Numbered from the stretch's first letter, positions 23,254 to 33,045 are shown. The stretch: 64,000 bases of DNA from JAKPQE01 sp041397845 (GCA_041397845.1 JAWKVW010000007.1:62001-126000); one strand, 5' to 3'. Numbers and translations are program-made. The notes: a model not told the origin generated them from the letters alone.

Positions 23254-25527
23254 ATGATGCGTCAGTACGAACTGGTCGAGAAGGTCACCCGCTACAACCC
23301 GAACGCCGATGAGGCGCTCCTGAACCGGGCCTATGTCTATGCCATGCGCGCCCACGGCCACCAGCGCCGGGCGTCGGGCGACCCCTATTTCTCCCATCCG
23401 CTTGAAGTCGCCGCGATCCTGACGGATCTGAAGCTCGACGACGCGTCGATCGTCGTTGCCCTCCTGCACGACACGATCGAGGACACCGACACGACGCGGG
23501 CCGAGATCGATCGCCTGTTCGGCGAGGAAATCGGCAAGCTGGTCGAGGGCGTCACCAAGATCGACAAGCTCGATCTCGTCTCCAAGAAGGCGGCGCAGGC
23601 GGAGAACCTGCGCAAGCTGCTGCTCGCCATCTCCGACGACGTTCGCGTCCTGCTGGTCAAGCTCGCCGACCGCCTGCACAACATGCGGACGCTGCATTTC
23701 GTGCCCGAGGGCAAGCGGGCGCGCATCGGCGAGGAGACGATGGAGATCTATGCGCCGCTCGCCGGGCGCATGGGCATGCACGACATGCGCGAGGAGCTGG
23801 AGAACCTGTCCTTCCAGTACCTCAACCCGGAAGCCTTCGCGACGATCACCGAGCGACTGGAGTCGCTGCGCGAGAAGAACCGCAACATCACCACCGAGAT
23901 CGAGCGGGCACTTGCGGAAAAGCTTGCCGGCCACGGCATCACGGCGCGCGTTTCCGGCCGGGAGAAAAAGCCATATTCGATCTTCCGCAAGATGCAGAGC
24001 CGGTCGCTCGGCTTCGAGCAGCTTTCGGACATCTATGCCTTCCGCATCATCGTCTCGGCGGTCGAGGACTGCTACCGGGCACTCGGCATCGTCCACACGA
24101 CGTGGTCGACCGTGCCCGGCCGGTTCAAGGACTACATCTCGACGCCGAAGCCGAACGACTATCGCTCGATCCACACCACCGTCATCGGTCCGGGCCGGCA
24201 GCGCGTCGAGCTGCAGATCCGCACCGAGGAAATGCATCGCATCGCCGAATACGGCATTGCCGCGCACGCCCTCTACAAGGACGCGGCGGCGGCGCGCAGC
24301 GCCAATGGCAACGGCTCGGCCGAGACGACCGTCGACGAGCTCGGCGCCATCCACCTGTCGCGGACCCGGCGGCTGGAGCAGGAAAGCCAGGCTTACGGCT
24401 GGCTGCGGCGGACGATCGAGCTGCTCGCCGAGGGCGACAATGCCGAGGAATTCCTCGAGCATACCAAGCTCGAGCTGTTCCAGGACCAGGTTTTCTGCTT
24501 CACGCCGAAGGGCCGTCTGATCGCCCTGCCACGCGGCGCGACGCCGATCGACTTTGCCTATGCGGTGCATACCGATGTCGGCAACACCTGCGTCGGCTGC
24601 AAGATCAACGGCAAGATCATGCCGCTGGTCAGCGAGCTGTCGAATGGCGACGAGGTCGAGATCGTCTGCTCCAAGGCGCAGGTGCCGCCGGCTGCCTGGG
24701 AATCGGTCGTCGTGACCGGCAAGGCGCGTTCGGCCATCCGCCGGGCAACGCGCGCCGCGGTCCGCCGGCAGTATACCGGGCTTGGCCGGCAGATCCTCGA
24801 GCGCGCCTTCCAGCGCGCCGCCAAGACCTTCTCGGACGATGCGCTGAAGGCTGGCCTTGCCCGGCTTGCGCACAACAATGTCGACGACATGCTGGCGGCC
24901 GTCGGGCGCGGCGAGCTTGCCGCCGCCGACGTCATCCGGGCGGTCTATCCCGATTTCCAGGAGAGCCGGGCAACCGGCAGGAAGGCGACGCAGGACGAGG
25001 GCTGGTTCGGCCTCAAACGCGCTGCCGGCCTCAAGTTCCGCATTCCCGGCCGGGCCAAGAAAAAGGAAGACGTGCGCTCGATCCCGATCCGGGGCCTGCG
25101 CGGCGAGCTGCCGGTGCGGTTCGCACCCGATGGCGGCGCCGTGCCGGGCGATCGCATCGTCGGCATCCTGACGCCGGGCGAAGGCATCACGATCTATCCG
25201 ATCCATTCGCCGGCGCTGAAGGAATTCGACAACGAGCCGGACCGCTGGCTCGACGTGCGCTGGGAAGTCGACGAGAATGATCCGGAGCGCTTCCCGGCAC
25301 AGATCCACATCAACGCGCTGAACGAACCCGGCACACTCGCCCAGATCGCCCAGGTGATCGGCGAGAACGACGGCAACATCGACAACGTCAAGATGCTCAA
25401 GCACTCCCCCGACTTCCACGAAATGATCATTGATCTTGAAGTCTGGGACCTGAAGCATCTCAATCGCATCATCGCCCAGCTCCGCGCCAAGCGCGTGGTG
25501 AGCTCGGCCACCCGCGTCAACGGCTGA
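23254..25527 (+). CDS. rsh: Bifunctional (p)ppGpp synthetase/hydrolase
   Basis: The single long RelA/SpoT homologue typical of rhizobia; makes and degrades the alarmone ppGpp. 757 residues: HD hydrolase domain (about 25-180) with SHPLEVAAIL and intact HDTIED, so hydrolase-competent; synthetase domain (about 240-350) with RFKDYISTPKPNDYRSIHTT; TGS (about 405-465, VFCFTPKGRLIALPRGATPI); helical and zinc-finger-like region; C-terminal ACT (about 680-750, HINALNEPGTLAQIAQVIG). Second Met is an alternative start. Lies between rpoZ and pyrE. Confidence 0.95.
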   Translation: MMRQYELVEKVTRYNPNADEALLNRAYVYAMRAHGHQRRASGDPYFSHPLEVAAILTDLKLDDASIVVALLHDTIEDTDTTRAEIDRLFGEEIGKLVEGVTKIDKLDLVSKKAAQAENLRKLLLAISDDVRVLLVKLADRLHNMRTLHFVPEGKRARIGEETMEIYAPLAGRMGMHDMREELENLSFQYLNPEAFATITERLESLREKNRNITTEIERALAEKLAGHGITARVSGREKKPYSIFRKMQSRSLGFEQLSDIYAFRIIVSAVEDCYRALGIVHTTWSTVPGRFKDYISTPKPNDYRSIHTTVIGPGRQRVELQIRTEEMHRIAEYGIAAHALYKDAAAARSANGNGSAETTVDELGAIHLSRTRRLEQESQAYGWLRRTIELLAEGDNAEEFLEHTKLELFQDQVFCFTPKGRLIALPRGATPIDFAYAVHTDVGNTCVGCKINGKIMPLVSELSNGDEVEIVCSKAQVPPAAWESVVVTGKARSAIRRATRAAVRRQYTGLGRQILERAFQRAAKTFSDDALKAGLARLAHNNVDDMLAAVGRGELAAADVIRAVYPDFQESRATGRKATQDEGWFGLKRAAGLKFRIPGRAKKKEDVRSIPIRGLRGELPVRFAPDGGAVPGDRIVGILTPGEGITIYPIHSPALKEFDNEPDRWLDVRWEVDENDPERFPAQIHINALNEPGTLAQIAQVIGENDGNIDNVKMLKHSPDFHEMIIDLEVWDLKHLNRIIAQLRAKRVVSSATRVNG

Positions 25528-25557
25528 GCCGGCGCGACAAGACAGACGGGAACCCGC

Positions 25558-26142
25558 ATGACCAGAGACGAAGTCCTCGACATCTTCCGCCGCTCCGGGG
25601 CCATCCTCGAGGGGCATTTCATCCTGTCGTCCGGCCTGCGCAGCCCGGTGTTCCTGCAGAAGGCGAAGGTGTTCATGTATCCGGACCGCACGGCGGAACT
25701 CTGCTCGGCGCTTGCCGACCGGATCCGGGCGTCCGGCATCGGGCCGATCGACCTTGTCGTCTCGCCGGCGATGGGCGGCATCATTCCGGGCTACGAGACG
25801 GCGCGCCAGCTCGGCATTCCCGCCGTCTGGGTCGAGCGCGAGGACGGCCAGTTCGCCCTTCGCCGCGGCTTCGAGATCGCGCCGGGCACGCGCGTCATCG
25901 TCGTCGAGGATATCGTGACCACCGGCCTTTCCAGCCGCGAATGCATCGAGGCGATCAAGGGCTTTGGCGCGGACGTCGTCGGCTGCGCCTGCCTCATCGA
26001 CCGTTCGGCCGGCAAGGCGGATGTCGGCGTGCCGCTGATTGCGCTTGCGGAGTATGAAGTTCCGGCCTATCCAGCCGATCAGGTCCCGCCGGAAATGGCG
26101 GCGATTCCGGCGATCAAGCCGGGCAGCCGCGGGCTCAAGTAA
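25558..26142 (+). CDS. pyrE: Orotate phosphoribosyltransferase
   Basis: Adds orotate to PRPP in pyrimidine synthesis. 194 residues; motifs are GHFILSSGLRSPVFLQKAKV at the N-terminus, the flexible loop VERED, and the PRPP-binding VIVVEDIVTTGLSSRE. It is the shorter alphaproteobacterial form. It begins 30 bp after rsh and is followed by the DUF2062 gene. The stop at 26142 is conventional. Confidence 0.93.
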   Translation: MTRDEVLDIFRRSGAILEGHFILSSGLRSPVFLQKAKVFMYPDRTAELCSALADRIRASGIGPIDLVVSPAMGGIIPGYETARQLGIPAVWVEREDGQFALRRGFEIAPGTRVIVVEDIVTTGLSSRECIEAIKGFGADVVGCACLIDRSAGKADVGVPLIALAEYEVPAYPADQVPPEMAAIPAIKPGSRGLK

Positions 26143-26221
26143 GGGCGCGGGGCGGAACGAAAAAGGCTGTTGCTGACATTGGCGGCAGGGGGCGGAACCA
26201 CGGCTTGGCGAGGGTGCCTGA

Positions 26222-26815
26222 ATGCTCTTCAGGCGACGTGCAGATCCTCATTTCCTGGAAAAAATCCGCGTCTGGGCCTGGCCCCGGCGTAGCTGGCAGC
26301 GCTCGTATCGCTACTTCTCCAAGCGGGTGCTGCGGCTGACGGCCTCTCCGCATGCCGTGGCGGCCGGGTTCGCGGCGGGCGTCTTTGCCTCGTTCACGCC
26401 GTTTCTCGGCTTTCACTTCGTCATCGCCTTCGCCCTTGCCTATCTCATCGGCGGCAATTTCATCTCGGCGGCGCTCGGCACGTCGGTCGGCAATCCGCTG
26501 ACCTTCCCGTTCATCTTCGCCTCGACCTTCGAGGTCGGCAGCCTCATTCTCAGAACCGGGCACAGCGCGGCGACGACGGACCTCTCGCCGGGGATGCTGA
26601 CGCGGTCGATCGACACGATCCTGCCGCTGATCAAGCCGATGACGGTCGGCGCCATCCCGCTCGGCATCGCGGCGGCGCTGATTGCCTATTTCCCGATCCG
26701 CAGCGCGGTGCGGGCCTTCCAGCACGCCCGGCGCGAGCGCTTCGCGGCCCGGGCCCGGCGGGCGGCGGAAGCCGAGGCACGCGCCATGGGCAAGACGGAG
26801 GCGAGAGGACCATGA
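26222..26815 (+). CDS. DUF2062 domain membrane protein
   Basis: 197 residues, two or three membrane segments, function unknown. The DUF2062 core is VAAGFAAGVFASFTPFLGFH followed by FVIAFALAYLIGGNFISAAL and GTSVGNPLTFPFIF, with a later segment VGAIPLGIAAALIAYFPI; the C-terminus is an Arg/Ala-rich amphipathic helix. It overlaps acpS by 4 bp. In rhizobia this gene regularly precedes acpS-lepB, which suggests but does not prove an envelope role. Confidence 0.85.
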   Translation: MLFRRRADPHFLEKIRVWAWPRRSWQRSYRYFSKRVLRLTASPHAVAAGFAAGVFASFTPFLGFHFVIAFALAYLIGGNFISAALGTSVGNPLTFPFIFASTFEVGSLILRTGHSAATTDLSPGMLTRSIDTILPLIKPMTVGAIPLGIAAALIAYFPIRSAVRAFQHARRERFAARARRAAEAEARAMGKTEARGP

Positions 26816-27225
26816 TCCTCGGCATCGGCAGCGACCTCATCGACATCCGCCGCATCGAGAAGACGCTCGACCGGTTCGGCGAGCGTTTCATTTCGCGGAT
26901 CTATACCGAGACCGAGCAGCGCAAGTCGGAACGGCGGGTCGAGCGGGCCGCGTCCTATGCCAAGCGGTTCGCGGCCAAGGAGGCCTGCGCCAAGGCGCTC
27001 GGCACCGGCATCCGGCACGGCGTCGCCTGGCGCGGCATGGGCGTCGTCAACCTGCCGTCCGGCCGGCCGACGATGGAGCTGACCGGCGGCGCGCTCAAGG
27101 CACTGGAACGGATGGTGCCGCCGGGCATGGTCGTCGAAATCCACGTCACCATCACCGACGACTATCCGCTCGCCCAGGCTTTCGTCATCATCTCGGCGGA
27201 GCCGGCACCGAAAGAGCCCGCCTGA
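26812..27225 (+). CDS. acpS: Holo-[acyl-carrier-protein] synthase
   Basis: Transfers phosphopantetheine from CoA to ACP for fatty acid synthesis. 137 residues with both family motifs: GIGSDLIDIRRIEKTLDRFG (first metal-binding Asp) and AKRFAAKEACAKALGTGI (Glu and Lys of the active site), and the C-terminal ITDDYPLAQAFVII strand. Start ATG lies inside the last codons of the DUF2062 gene (ATGA), showing coupling. Confidence 0.95.
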   Translation: MILGIGSDLIDIRRIEKTLDRFGERFISRIYTETEQRKSERRVERAASYAKRFAAKEACAKALGTGIRHGVAWRGMGVVNLPSGRPTMELTGGALKALERMVPPGMVVEIHVTITDDYPLAQAFVIISAEPAPKEPA

Positions 27226-27361
27226 CCGCCCGCGGCGGGCGAAAAGCGACATATATCCGCCGCTTTTGCCGGCGACGCGTTGCACCGCCGGAAGCGAGAA
27301 GATATGACGAACACCGACGGCGGGACGCGATGGCGCCGGCCGGGACGAGGGCAAAAGGCGA

Positions 27362-28117
27362 ATGAGCGTGACCAGCGACAGCAAGAAGACGAACGAGGGT
27401 GGCATCCTTGAAACCCTCAAGGTGATCTTCCACGCCCTCCTGCTGGCGCTCGTGGTTCGCACGTTCTTCTACCAGCCCTTCAACATTCCGTCGGGCTCGA
27501 TGAAGTCGACGCTGCTCATCGGCGACTATCTGTTCGTCTCGAAATACGCCTACGGCTACAGCCGGTTCTCGTTCCCGTTCTCGCCGAACCTGTTTCAGGG
27601 GCGGATCTGGGGCAGCGCGCCGGAACGCGGCGACATCGTCGTCTTCAAGCTGCCGCGCGACAACGCCACCGATTACATCAAGCGCGTCATCGGCCTGCCG
27701 GGCGACGAGATCCAGATGGTCGGCGGCATCCTGCACATCAACGGCCAGCCGGTGCCGCGCGAGCGCGTCGGCGACTTCACCGAGACCGATCCGGCCGGCC
27801 GGACGATCGAGGTCGCGCGCTTCCGCGAGACCCTGCCGAACGGCGTCTCCTACGACACGCTGGACCTGACCACCGACGGTTTTGCCGACAACACCAACGT
27901 CTTCAAGGTGCCGGCGGGCCATTATTTCATGATGGGCGACAATCGCGACAACTCGACCGACAGCCGCTTCGGCCAGGTCGGCTTCGTGCCCGAGGAGAAC
28001 CTTGTCGGGCGGGCCGAGATCCTGTTCTTCTCGGTCGACGAGGGCGCCCATGCGTGGGAGCTCTGGCGCTGGCCCTGGACGGTTCGCTGGGATCGCCCGT
28101 TCACGTCCCTCAGATGA
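27362..28117 (+). CDS. lepB: Signal peptidase I
   Basis: Cleaves signal peptides at the periplasmic face of the inner membrane. 251 residues: one N-terminal membrane helix (VIFHALLLALVVRTFFYQPF, about 22-41), the catalytic Ser in IPSGSMKSTLLIGDYLFVSK, the catalytic Lys in DYIKRVIGLPGDEIQM, and GHYFMMGDNRDNSTDSRFGQ. Single-helix topology is the alphaproteobacterial form. Its stop overlaps the rnc ATG by 4 bp. Confidence 0.96.
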   Translation: MSVTSDSKKTNEGGILETLKVIFHALLLALVVRTFFYQPFNIPSGSMKSTLLIGDYLFVSKYAYGYSRFSFPFSPNLFQGRIWGSAPERGDIVVFKLPRDNATDYIKRVIGLPGDEIQMVGGILHINGQPVPRERVGDFTETDPAGRTIEVARFRETLPNGVSYDTLDLTTDGFADNTNVFKVPAGHYFMMGDNRDNSTDSRFGQVGFVPEENLVGRAEILFFSVDEGAHAWELWRWPWTVRWDRPFTSLR

Positions 28118-28830
28118 AAAACCAGCCTGACGCCGACCTCGACCGGCTCGAAGACAGACTCGGACACCATTTCTCCGATCGCGACCTCCTCGAGAAGGCG
28201 CTCACCCACATGAGCGCCATCGTCGATCCGCGCGACGCCGGGCGCACCTATCAGCGCCTCGAGTTTCTCGGCGACCGGGTGCTGGCGCTGGCCGTCGCGG
28301 ACATGCTGATCGAGGCGTTCCCGGATGCCGAGGAAGGCGAGCTTGCGCGCCGGCTCAATCACATGGTCAAGGCCGAGACCTGCGCCGAGGTGGCGCTGGA
28401 GCTTGATCTTGGCCCCTATCTGCGGCTCGGCGGCGGCGAGGCGCAATCGGGCGGGCGGCGCAAGAAGGCGATCCTTGGCGATGTCTGCGAGGCCGTGATC
28501 GGCGCGATCTACCGCGACGGCGGCTTCCTGCCGGCCGCGCAATTCGTCATGCGGAACTGGAAGGACCGGATGCTTGGCTGGTCCGGCCCGCTGCGCGACC
28601 CCAAGACGACACTGCAGGAATGGGCGCACGGCCGCGGCGTCGATGCGCCTGTCTATCGGCTGGCGGGACGCAGCGGCCCCGACCATGCGCCGGTCTTCGT
28701 CGTCGAGGCGGAAGTCTCGGGCCTTGCGCCGGAGAGCGGGTCGGGAACATCGAAGCGCAATGCCGAACAGGCTGCGGCGCGTGCCTTCCTCGTTCGCGAG
28801 GGTGTCTGGTCGGAGGATCATCGTGGTTGA
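28114..28830 (+). CDS. rnc: Ribonuclease III
   Basis: Cuts double-stranded RNA in rRNA and mRNA processing. 238 residues: catalytic domain with YQRLEFLGDRVLALAVADML (signature) and GDVCEAVIGAIYRDGGF (metal-binding Asp and Glu), then a dsRNA-binding domain (about 162-230, DPKTTLQEWAHGRGV and SKRNAEQAAARAFL). I chose the ATG at 28114, overlapping the lepB stop, over an in-frame codon 60 bp upstream inside lepB. Confidence 0.95.
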   Translation: MKNQPDADLDRLEDRLGHHFSDRDLLEKALTHMSAIVDPRDAGRTYQRLEFLGDRVLALAVADMLIEAFPDAEEGELARRLNHMVKAETCAEVALELDLGPYLRLGGGEAQSGGRRKKAILGDVCEAVIGAIYRDGGFLPAAQFVMRNWKDRMLGWSGPLRDPKTTLQEWAHGRGVDAPVYRLAGRSGPDHAPVFVVEAEVSGLAPESGSGTSKRNAEQAAARAFLVREGVWSEDHRG

Positions 28831-29752
28831 GGAAATGGACGGGATCGACGGCGCGGCGCCGACTTCCTGCGGCTTTGTCGCGCTCATCGGCGCGCCGAAT
28901 GCCGGCAAGTCGACGCTGATGAACACGCTCGTCGGCGCCAAGGTGTCGATCGTCACGCACAAGGTGCAGACCACCCGCGCCATCATCCGCGGCATCGCCA
29001 TTGCCGGCGAGAGCCAGATCGTCTTCATCGATACGCCCGGCATCTTCCAGCCGCGGCGGCGGCTTGACGTCGCCATGGTCGACACCGCCTGGGGCGGGGC
29101 GCGCGACGCCGACCTCGTCGCCGTGCTCATCGACGTGCGGGCCGGGCTCGAGGACGAGGCGGTCGCCATTCTCGACGGGCTCGCCAATGTCCGCCAGCCG
29201 AAGATCCTCGTTCTCAACAAGGTCGACCTCGTGCGCCGCGACAAGCTGCTGGCGATCGCCGCCGAGGCCAATGCCCGGGCGAAGTTCGAGGCGACCTTCA
29301 TGATCTCGGCGCTGAACGGCGACGGCACGGCGGACCTGCTCGGCTGGCTCGGCAAGCACGTGCCCGAGGGGCCGTGGCATTTTCCCGAGGACCAGATCTC
29401 CGACCTGCCGATGCGCAGCCTCGCCGCCGAGATCACGCGCGAGAAGCTGTTCCTGCGCCTGCACGAGGAACTGCCCTACTCCTCGCATGTCGAGACGGAA
29501 CAGTGGAAAGAGCTGCCGGACGGCTCGGTGCGGATCGAGCAGACGATTTTCGTCGAGCGCGACAGCCAGAAAAAGATCGTCCTCGGCAAGGGCGGGCGCA
29601 CCATCAAGGACATCTCGATGGCGGCGCGCGCGGAGCTCGCCGACATTCTCGAGCAGAAAGTGCACCTGTTCCTGTTCGTGAAGGTGCGGGAGAACTGGGC
29701 CGACGACCCGGAGCGCTATCGCGAGATGGGGCTGGAGTTTCCCCGCCGCTGA
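28823..29752 (+). CDS. era: GTPase Era
   Basis: KH-domain GTPase for 30S ribosome assembly. GTPase domain (about 14-180): G1 GAPNAGKST, G3 DTPG, G4 LNKVD, G5 SALNG; KH domain (about 220-300) with KIVLGKGGRTIKDI binding the 16S rRNA 3' end. The GTG at 28823 has GGAGG six bases upstream and overlaps rnc; the ATG at 28835 has a poorly spaced GAGG. I prefer the GTG, giving 309 residues. Followed immediately by a triple hairpin repeat. Confidence 0.94.
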   Translation: MVEEMDGIDGAAPTSCGFVALIGAPNAGKSTLMNTLVGAKVSIVTHKVQTTRAIIRGIAIAGESQIVFIDTPGIFQPRRRLDVAMVDTAWGGARDADLVAVLIDVRAGLEDEAVAILDGLANVRQPKILVLNKVDLVRRDKLLAIAAEANARAKFEATFMISALNGDGTADLLGWLGKHVPEGPWHFPEDQISDLPMRSLAAEITREKLFLRLHEELPYSSHVETEQWKELPDGSVRIEQTIFVERDSQKKIVLGKGGRTIKDISMAARAELADILEQKVHLFLFVKVRENWADDPERYREMGLEFPRR

Positions 29753-29851
29753 GGGCCGCTTGCGGCCCTCATTGCCTTCCACGACGGGCCGCTTGCGGCC
29801 CTCATTGCCTTCCACAACGGGCCGCTTGCGGCCCTCATTTCCTGCTGCAAC
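29753..29851. repeat. Three tandem 33-bp hairpin repeats after era
   Basis: Copies begin at 29753, 29786 and 29819, exactly 33 bp apart, the first starting on the base after the era stop. Each begins GGGCCGCTTGCGGCCC, a perfect inverted repeat that in RNA gives a GGGCCG/CGGCCC stem with a CUUG tetraloop, followed by TCATTGCCTTCCAC in the first two copies and a diverged tail in the third. It sits between converging genes and can act as a two-way terminator or mRNA 3'-end shield. Confidence 0.85.
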
Positions 29852-29876
29852 AGCCTGATGCGCCTGCTCCTGGCGC

Positions 29877-30362
29877 CTACTGCTCGCGCTCGGGCACCGG
29901 GGCGGCACCGCACGCGGCGCGCATCGCCTTGAACGCCTCGGCCGAGCCGGCGAGCGGAACCTGGATGGTCTGCTCGTCGAGCGTCACGGTTGCCGTCTTG
30001 CCAAGCTTCAGCGCGGCGATGAGGCCATCGTCGATGGTGATGTCGGTGGCGCCGAGCAGGCCGGCGGCCGGGTCGCGATAGCGATAGCCGCGGCGCACGT
30101 CGACGAGGCCATCGATGCTGAAGATGAGGTCGACCTTCTGGCCCTCGCCGCCGCCGGAAAGCGGCAGACCGACGGTCAGGCGGACCTGCTTGTCGGACGA
30201 GCGGCAGGAGAACTGCAGCGCCGGGGCCGTGCAGCCGGCACAGGCCGGGGCCGCAGCGAAAGAGCCATCGCCGCCAGGACCGCCCTGCCAGCCGCCGCCC
30301 TGGGCGAGCGCGATGCCCGGCGCCGTGATGAAAATGGATAGGGCGAGCAACTTGCGAAACAT
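29877..30362 (-). CDS. Secreted protein of unknown function, distantly IalB-like
   Basis: 161 residues. Signal peptide about 1-20 (FRKLLALSIFITAPGIALAQ), then a glycine-rich linker (GGGWQGGPGGDG) and a roughly 110-residue beta-rich domain with Cys at CAGC, FSCRSS and RAACG that could pair in disulfides. The end VPLAGSAEAFKAMRAACG resembles the tail of IalB-type periplasmic proteins, but I cannot confirm membership. It converges with era and interrupts the usual era-recO adjacency. Confidence 0.62.
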   Translation of the reverse strand: MFRKLLALSIFITAPGIALAQGGGWQGGPGGDGSFAAAPACAGCTAPALQFSCRSSDKQVRLTVGLPLSGGGEGQKVDLIFSIDGLVDVRRGYRYRDPAAGLLGATDITIDDGLIAALKLGKTATVTLDEQTIQVPLAGSAEAFKAMRAACGAAPVPEREQ

Positions 30363-30594
30363 TCCGATAGGCCTCCCGCTTCAGGTCCCCGAGCCGCGCG
30401 GCGGGTAACCGCCCGTCGCCGCGCTTGTGGCAGGCATCGATGCTTGCCTTGCACCGCCGCCCGGCGCAACCGCTATTGCGCGGAAACGGCAAAAAAGCGG
30501 CAAGCGCGCCGCCCTTGCCGGCAAAGGGGAGCAAACCGACAAAAAAGGGAAGCGGACGAACCGCTTCCCCAGTTTCGAGTGACTGTGTGAGGGA

Positions 30595-31637
30595 TTATTT
30601 GGTCATGGCAACCGGCAGCGGCGTCGTATCGCTCGACACCGGCAGGATCGGATATTCGACGCGCGGCTGCTCGCCGGTCAGCGTCTCGAGGAAGGCGGTG
30701 ATGGCGTCGACCTCGGCGTCGTTCAGTTTTTCGCCGAGCTGGCTTTCACCCATGATGGCGACGGCCTGACGCAGGCTCCAGACCTTGCCGGAATGGAAGT
30801 ACGGGGCGGTCAGCGCGATGTTGCGCAGCGGGCCGGCGCGGAAGACATATTCCTCATCGGCGGTCTTGGTGACGGCGAAGCGGCCCTTGTCGCCGGCCGG
30901 CAGGATCTCGCTGCCCGGCTTCTCGACGACGCCGAACGGATAGTAACCGTTGCCGCCGAGATTGACGCCGTTGTGGCAGGAGGCGCAGCCCTTGTCGATG
31001 AAGAGCCCGAGGCCCTCCTTCTCCTTTTCGGTCAGCACCGCCTGATTGCCCTCGAGGAACTGGTCGAAGCGCGAGGCGGGCGTGATCAGCGTCGCCTCGA
31101 ACGACTCGATCGCCTTGGCCATGTTGTCGAAGGTGACCGGCGCCGCCTCGCCCGGGAAGGCCGCCTCGAACTCGGCGACATAGGCCGGCATGCTCTTCAG
31201 CGTCGCCTCGACCACTTCAGGCGTGTTGCTCATCTCGACGCCGGCCTGCACCGGGCCCTTGGCCTGTGCCTTCAGATCCTCGGCGCGGCCATCCCAGAAC
31301 TGGGCGACGTTGAAGACGGCATTGAGAACCGTCGGCGCATTGCGCGGGCCCTTGGCCCAGCCGTGACCGATCGAGGTCTCGAGGTTGTCGTCACCACCCA
31401 TGCCGAGATTGTGGCAGGTGTTGCAGGAAATAAGCTGGCTGGAGGAGAGGCGCGGATCGAAGAAAAGCTTCTTGCCGAGCTCGACCTTCTCGCGCGTCAC
31501 GGCGTTGTCCTTCAGGGCGGGCAACACGGCGGGAACGGCCTCGAAATTTTCCTTGGCCTTGGCGAGGAGGAATCATCGGCGTGCGCCGACGTCGCCGCGA
31601 ATGCGAGGACGGCGGCCATTGCTATGAAGCGCGACAT
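30595..31637 (-). pseudogene. Di-haem cytochrome c peroxidase, one frameshift
   Basis: Periplasmic enzyme reducing hydrogen peroxide with electrons from cytochrome c (CcpA/MauG family). The start MSRFIAMAAVLAFAATSAHA (31637) is a signal peptide; a one-base frameshift near 31570 then leads to the mature part. Two haem motifs are intact, SCNTCHNLGMGG and GCASCHNGVNLG, as are FDPRLSSSQLISC, QFWDGRAEDLKAQAKGPVQ and FRAGPLRNIALTAPYFHSG. About 346 residues when repaired, normal for the family. Given an otherwise perfect protein, a consensus indel is likely. Upstream 31640-31800 is AT-rich. Confidence 0.88.
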
Positions 31638-31881
31638 GAAATCACCCTTTGGTTTGGGAGCTGCTATGACGCGATCTTGAAATGGAATTAGAATGCCTCT
31701 CAATGTGGCGGAATGTAGCATGATTTTCCCAACAAGAGCAAAAGGATATATAGAATTATCAATATGATTCCAGTTTTACCCTGATGATCATGCGATCCGA
31801 TTTGCCCCGGCATTGCCGGCAATTGCACCGGGATGCGGAAGCGGCCTTTGCCAGCCGCGGCAAAGGCGCGATAAATCATCG
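31638..31881. promoter_or_regulatory. Divergent promoter region between peroxidase gene and recO
   Basis: 244 bp, AT-rich around 31680-31780, expected to hold the peroxidase promoter (minus) and a recO promoter (plus). A weak dyad TTAGAAT-GCC-TCTCAAT near 31690 vaguely recalls an iron-regulator box but is too imperfect to call. Confidence 0.3.
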
Positions 31882-32710
31882 ATGCAGTGGAGCGATGAGG
31901 CCATCATTCTGGGCGCCCGCCGTCATGGCGAGGGCAGCGTCATTCTCGAGGTGATGACGGCCGGCCATGGCCGTCATCTCGGCCTCGTGCGCGGCGGGCG
32001 ATCGCGGCGGATGCAGGCGGCCCTGCAGCCCGGCAACGCGGTCGATCTCGTCTGGCGGGCCCGGCTCGACGAGCACCTTGGCAATTTCACCGTCGAGCCG
32101 ACCGACCTCAGGGCAGCGCGGCTGATGGAAACGCCGGTCGCCACCTATGGCGTGCTGCTGCTGGCGGCGCATCTCAGGCTGCTGCCGGAGCGTGACCCGC
32201 ATCCCGAGCTCTACGCGGCGCTGCGGATCATCCTCGACGAGTTGCACGAGCCGCTGCATGCGGGCGCCCTCGTCGTTCGCTTTGAAATGGCGCTGCTCGA
32301 TGAGCTCGGCTTCGGCCTCGACCTTTCGGAGTGCGCCGCGACCGGCACGGCGGAAGACCTCGTCTGGGTGTCGCCGCGCTCCGGCCGGGCCGTCAGCCGG
32401 GCGGCGGGCGAGCCCTATGCGGCCAAGCTGCTTCCCCTGCCCGGCTTTCTCGCCGGCGGCGCGGCAGCTTCCGGAGGCGGCATTCCGGCCATGATCGACG
32501 AGGCTGCCACCGAAAGAGGTCTTGCGCCGCGCAGGTATCGAGGCCGGCGACATCCACGACGGATTCCGCCTGACGGAGTTCTTCCTCACCCGCCATGTCC
32601 TGGAGCCGCGCGGCATCGCCATTCCCGAGGCGCGGGCGGGCTTCCTGAAGGCACTGGCACGAGCGCTTGCAAAGGAACGCAACCTATTCAATTATCCCTT
32701 AGAGGGTTGA
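31882..32710 (+). pseudogene. recO: DNA repair protein RecO, one frameshift
   Basis: RecO loads RecA at gaps with RecR. Start MQWSDEAIILGARRHGEGSV with the OB-fold (about 1-80: LGLVRGGRSRRMQAALQPGN), then the helical domain FEMALLDELGFGLDLSECAA. The zinc Cys cluster of many RecO proteins is reduced to this single CAA, common in alphaproteobacteria. Near 32510 one extra base shifts the frame; the rest, RRAGIEAGDIHDGFRLTEFF and HVLEPRGIAIPEAR, reads in the next frame to 32710. RecO is highly conserved, so an assembly indel is likely. Confidence 0.88.
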
Positions 32711-33045
32711 GCCAGCAGGTATTTGCATTGATGCCAACAGACACTAGAAAAATTGAGAAAATAGAAAACTTGAAATCCATATTCTCTATACATGACAGAG
32801 AAACAGTAATTTGCATTTCTTTGAGAAATATCATGGGGTTTTCCCGCATATTTTTAATGAAGAAATAGAATCAAAATCTTCCGAGTGGAATCTAATTCTT
32901 CTTTCAATATTTAGAATTATTTCTACAACGTTTTCTGCATGCACATCACCAGGCAAGGAGCCGAGAGATCTGCGGAAGAAGCCATTTTTTTCTCTTCAAG
33001 CCTCCGGCGATCTTTCGAGCACCATGCCTATCGATCCAGATTCTA
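32711..33045. other. AT-rich stretch downstream of recO
   Basis: 335 bp of clearly lower GC than the rest of the window, with only short open frames (one of 89 codons from 32811) that look like chance. Together with the decayed gene that follows it marks a probable horizontally acquired insert in the era-recO-parC block. Confidence 0.5.

Noticed and set aside
23188..25617. 809-codon open frame antisense to rsh
   Set aside because: rsh is unmistakable on the plus strand; the antisense reading has low-complexity Asp/Arg/Leu composition typical of mirrored high-GC codons.
31685..31705. Iron-responsive (ICE/Fur-like) box before the peroxidase gene
   Set aside because: Dyad has too many mismatches to any consensus I can recall.
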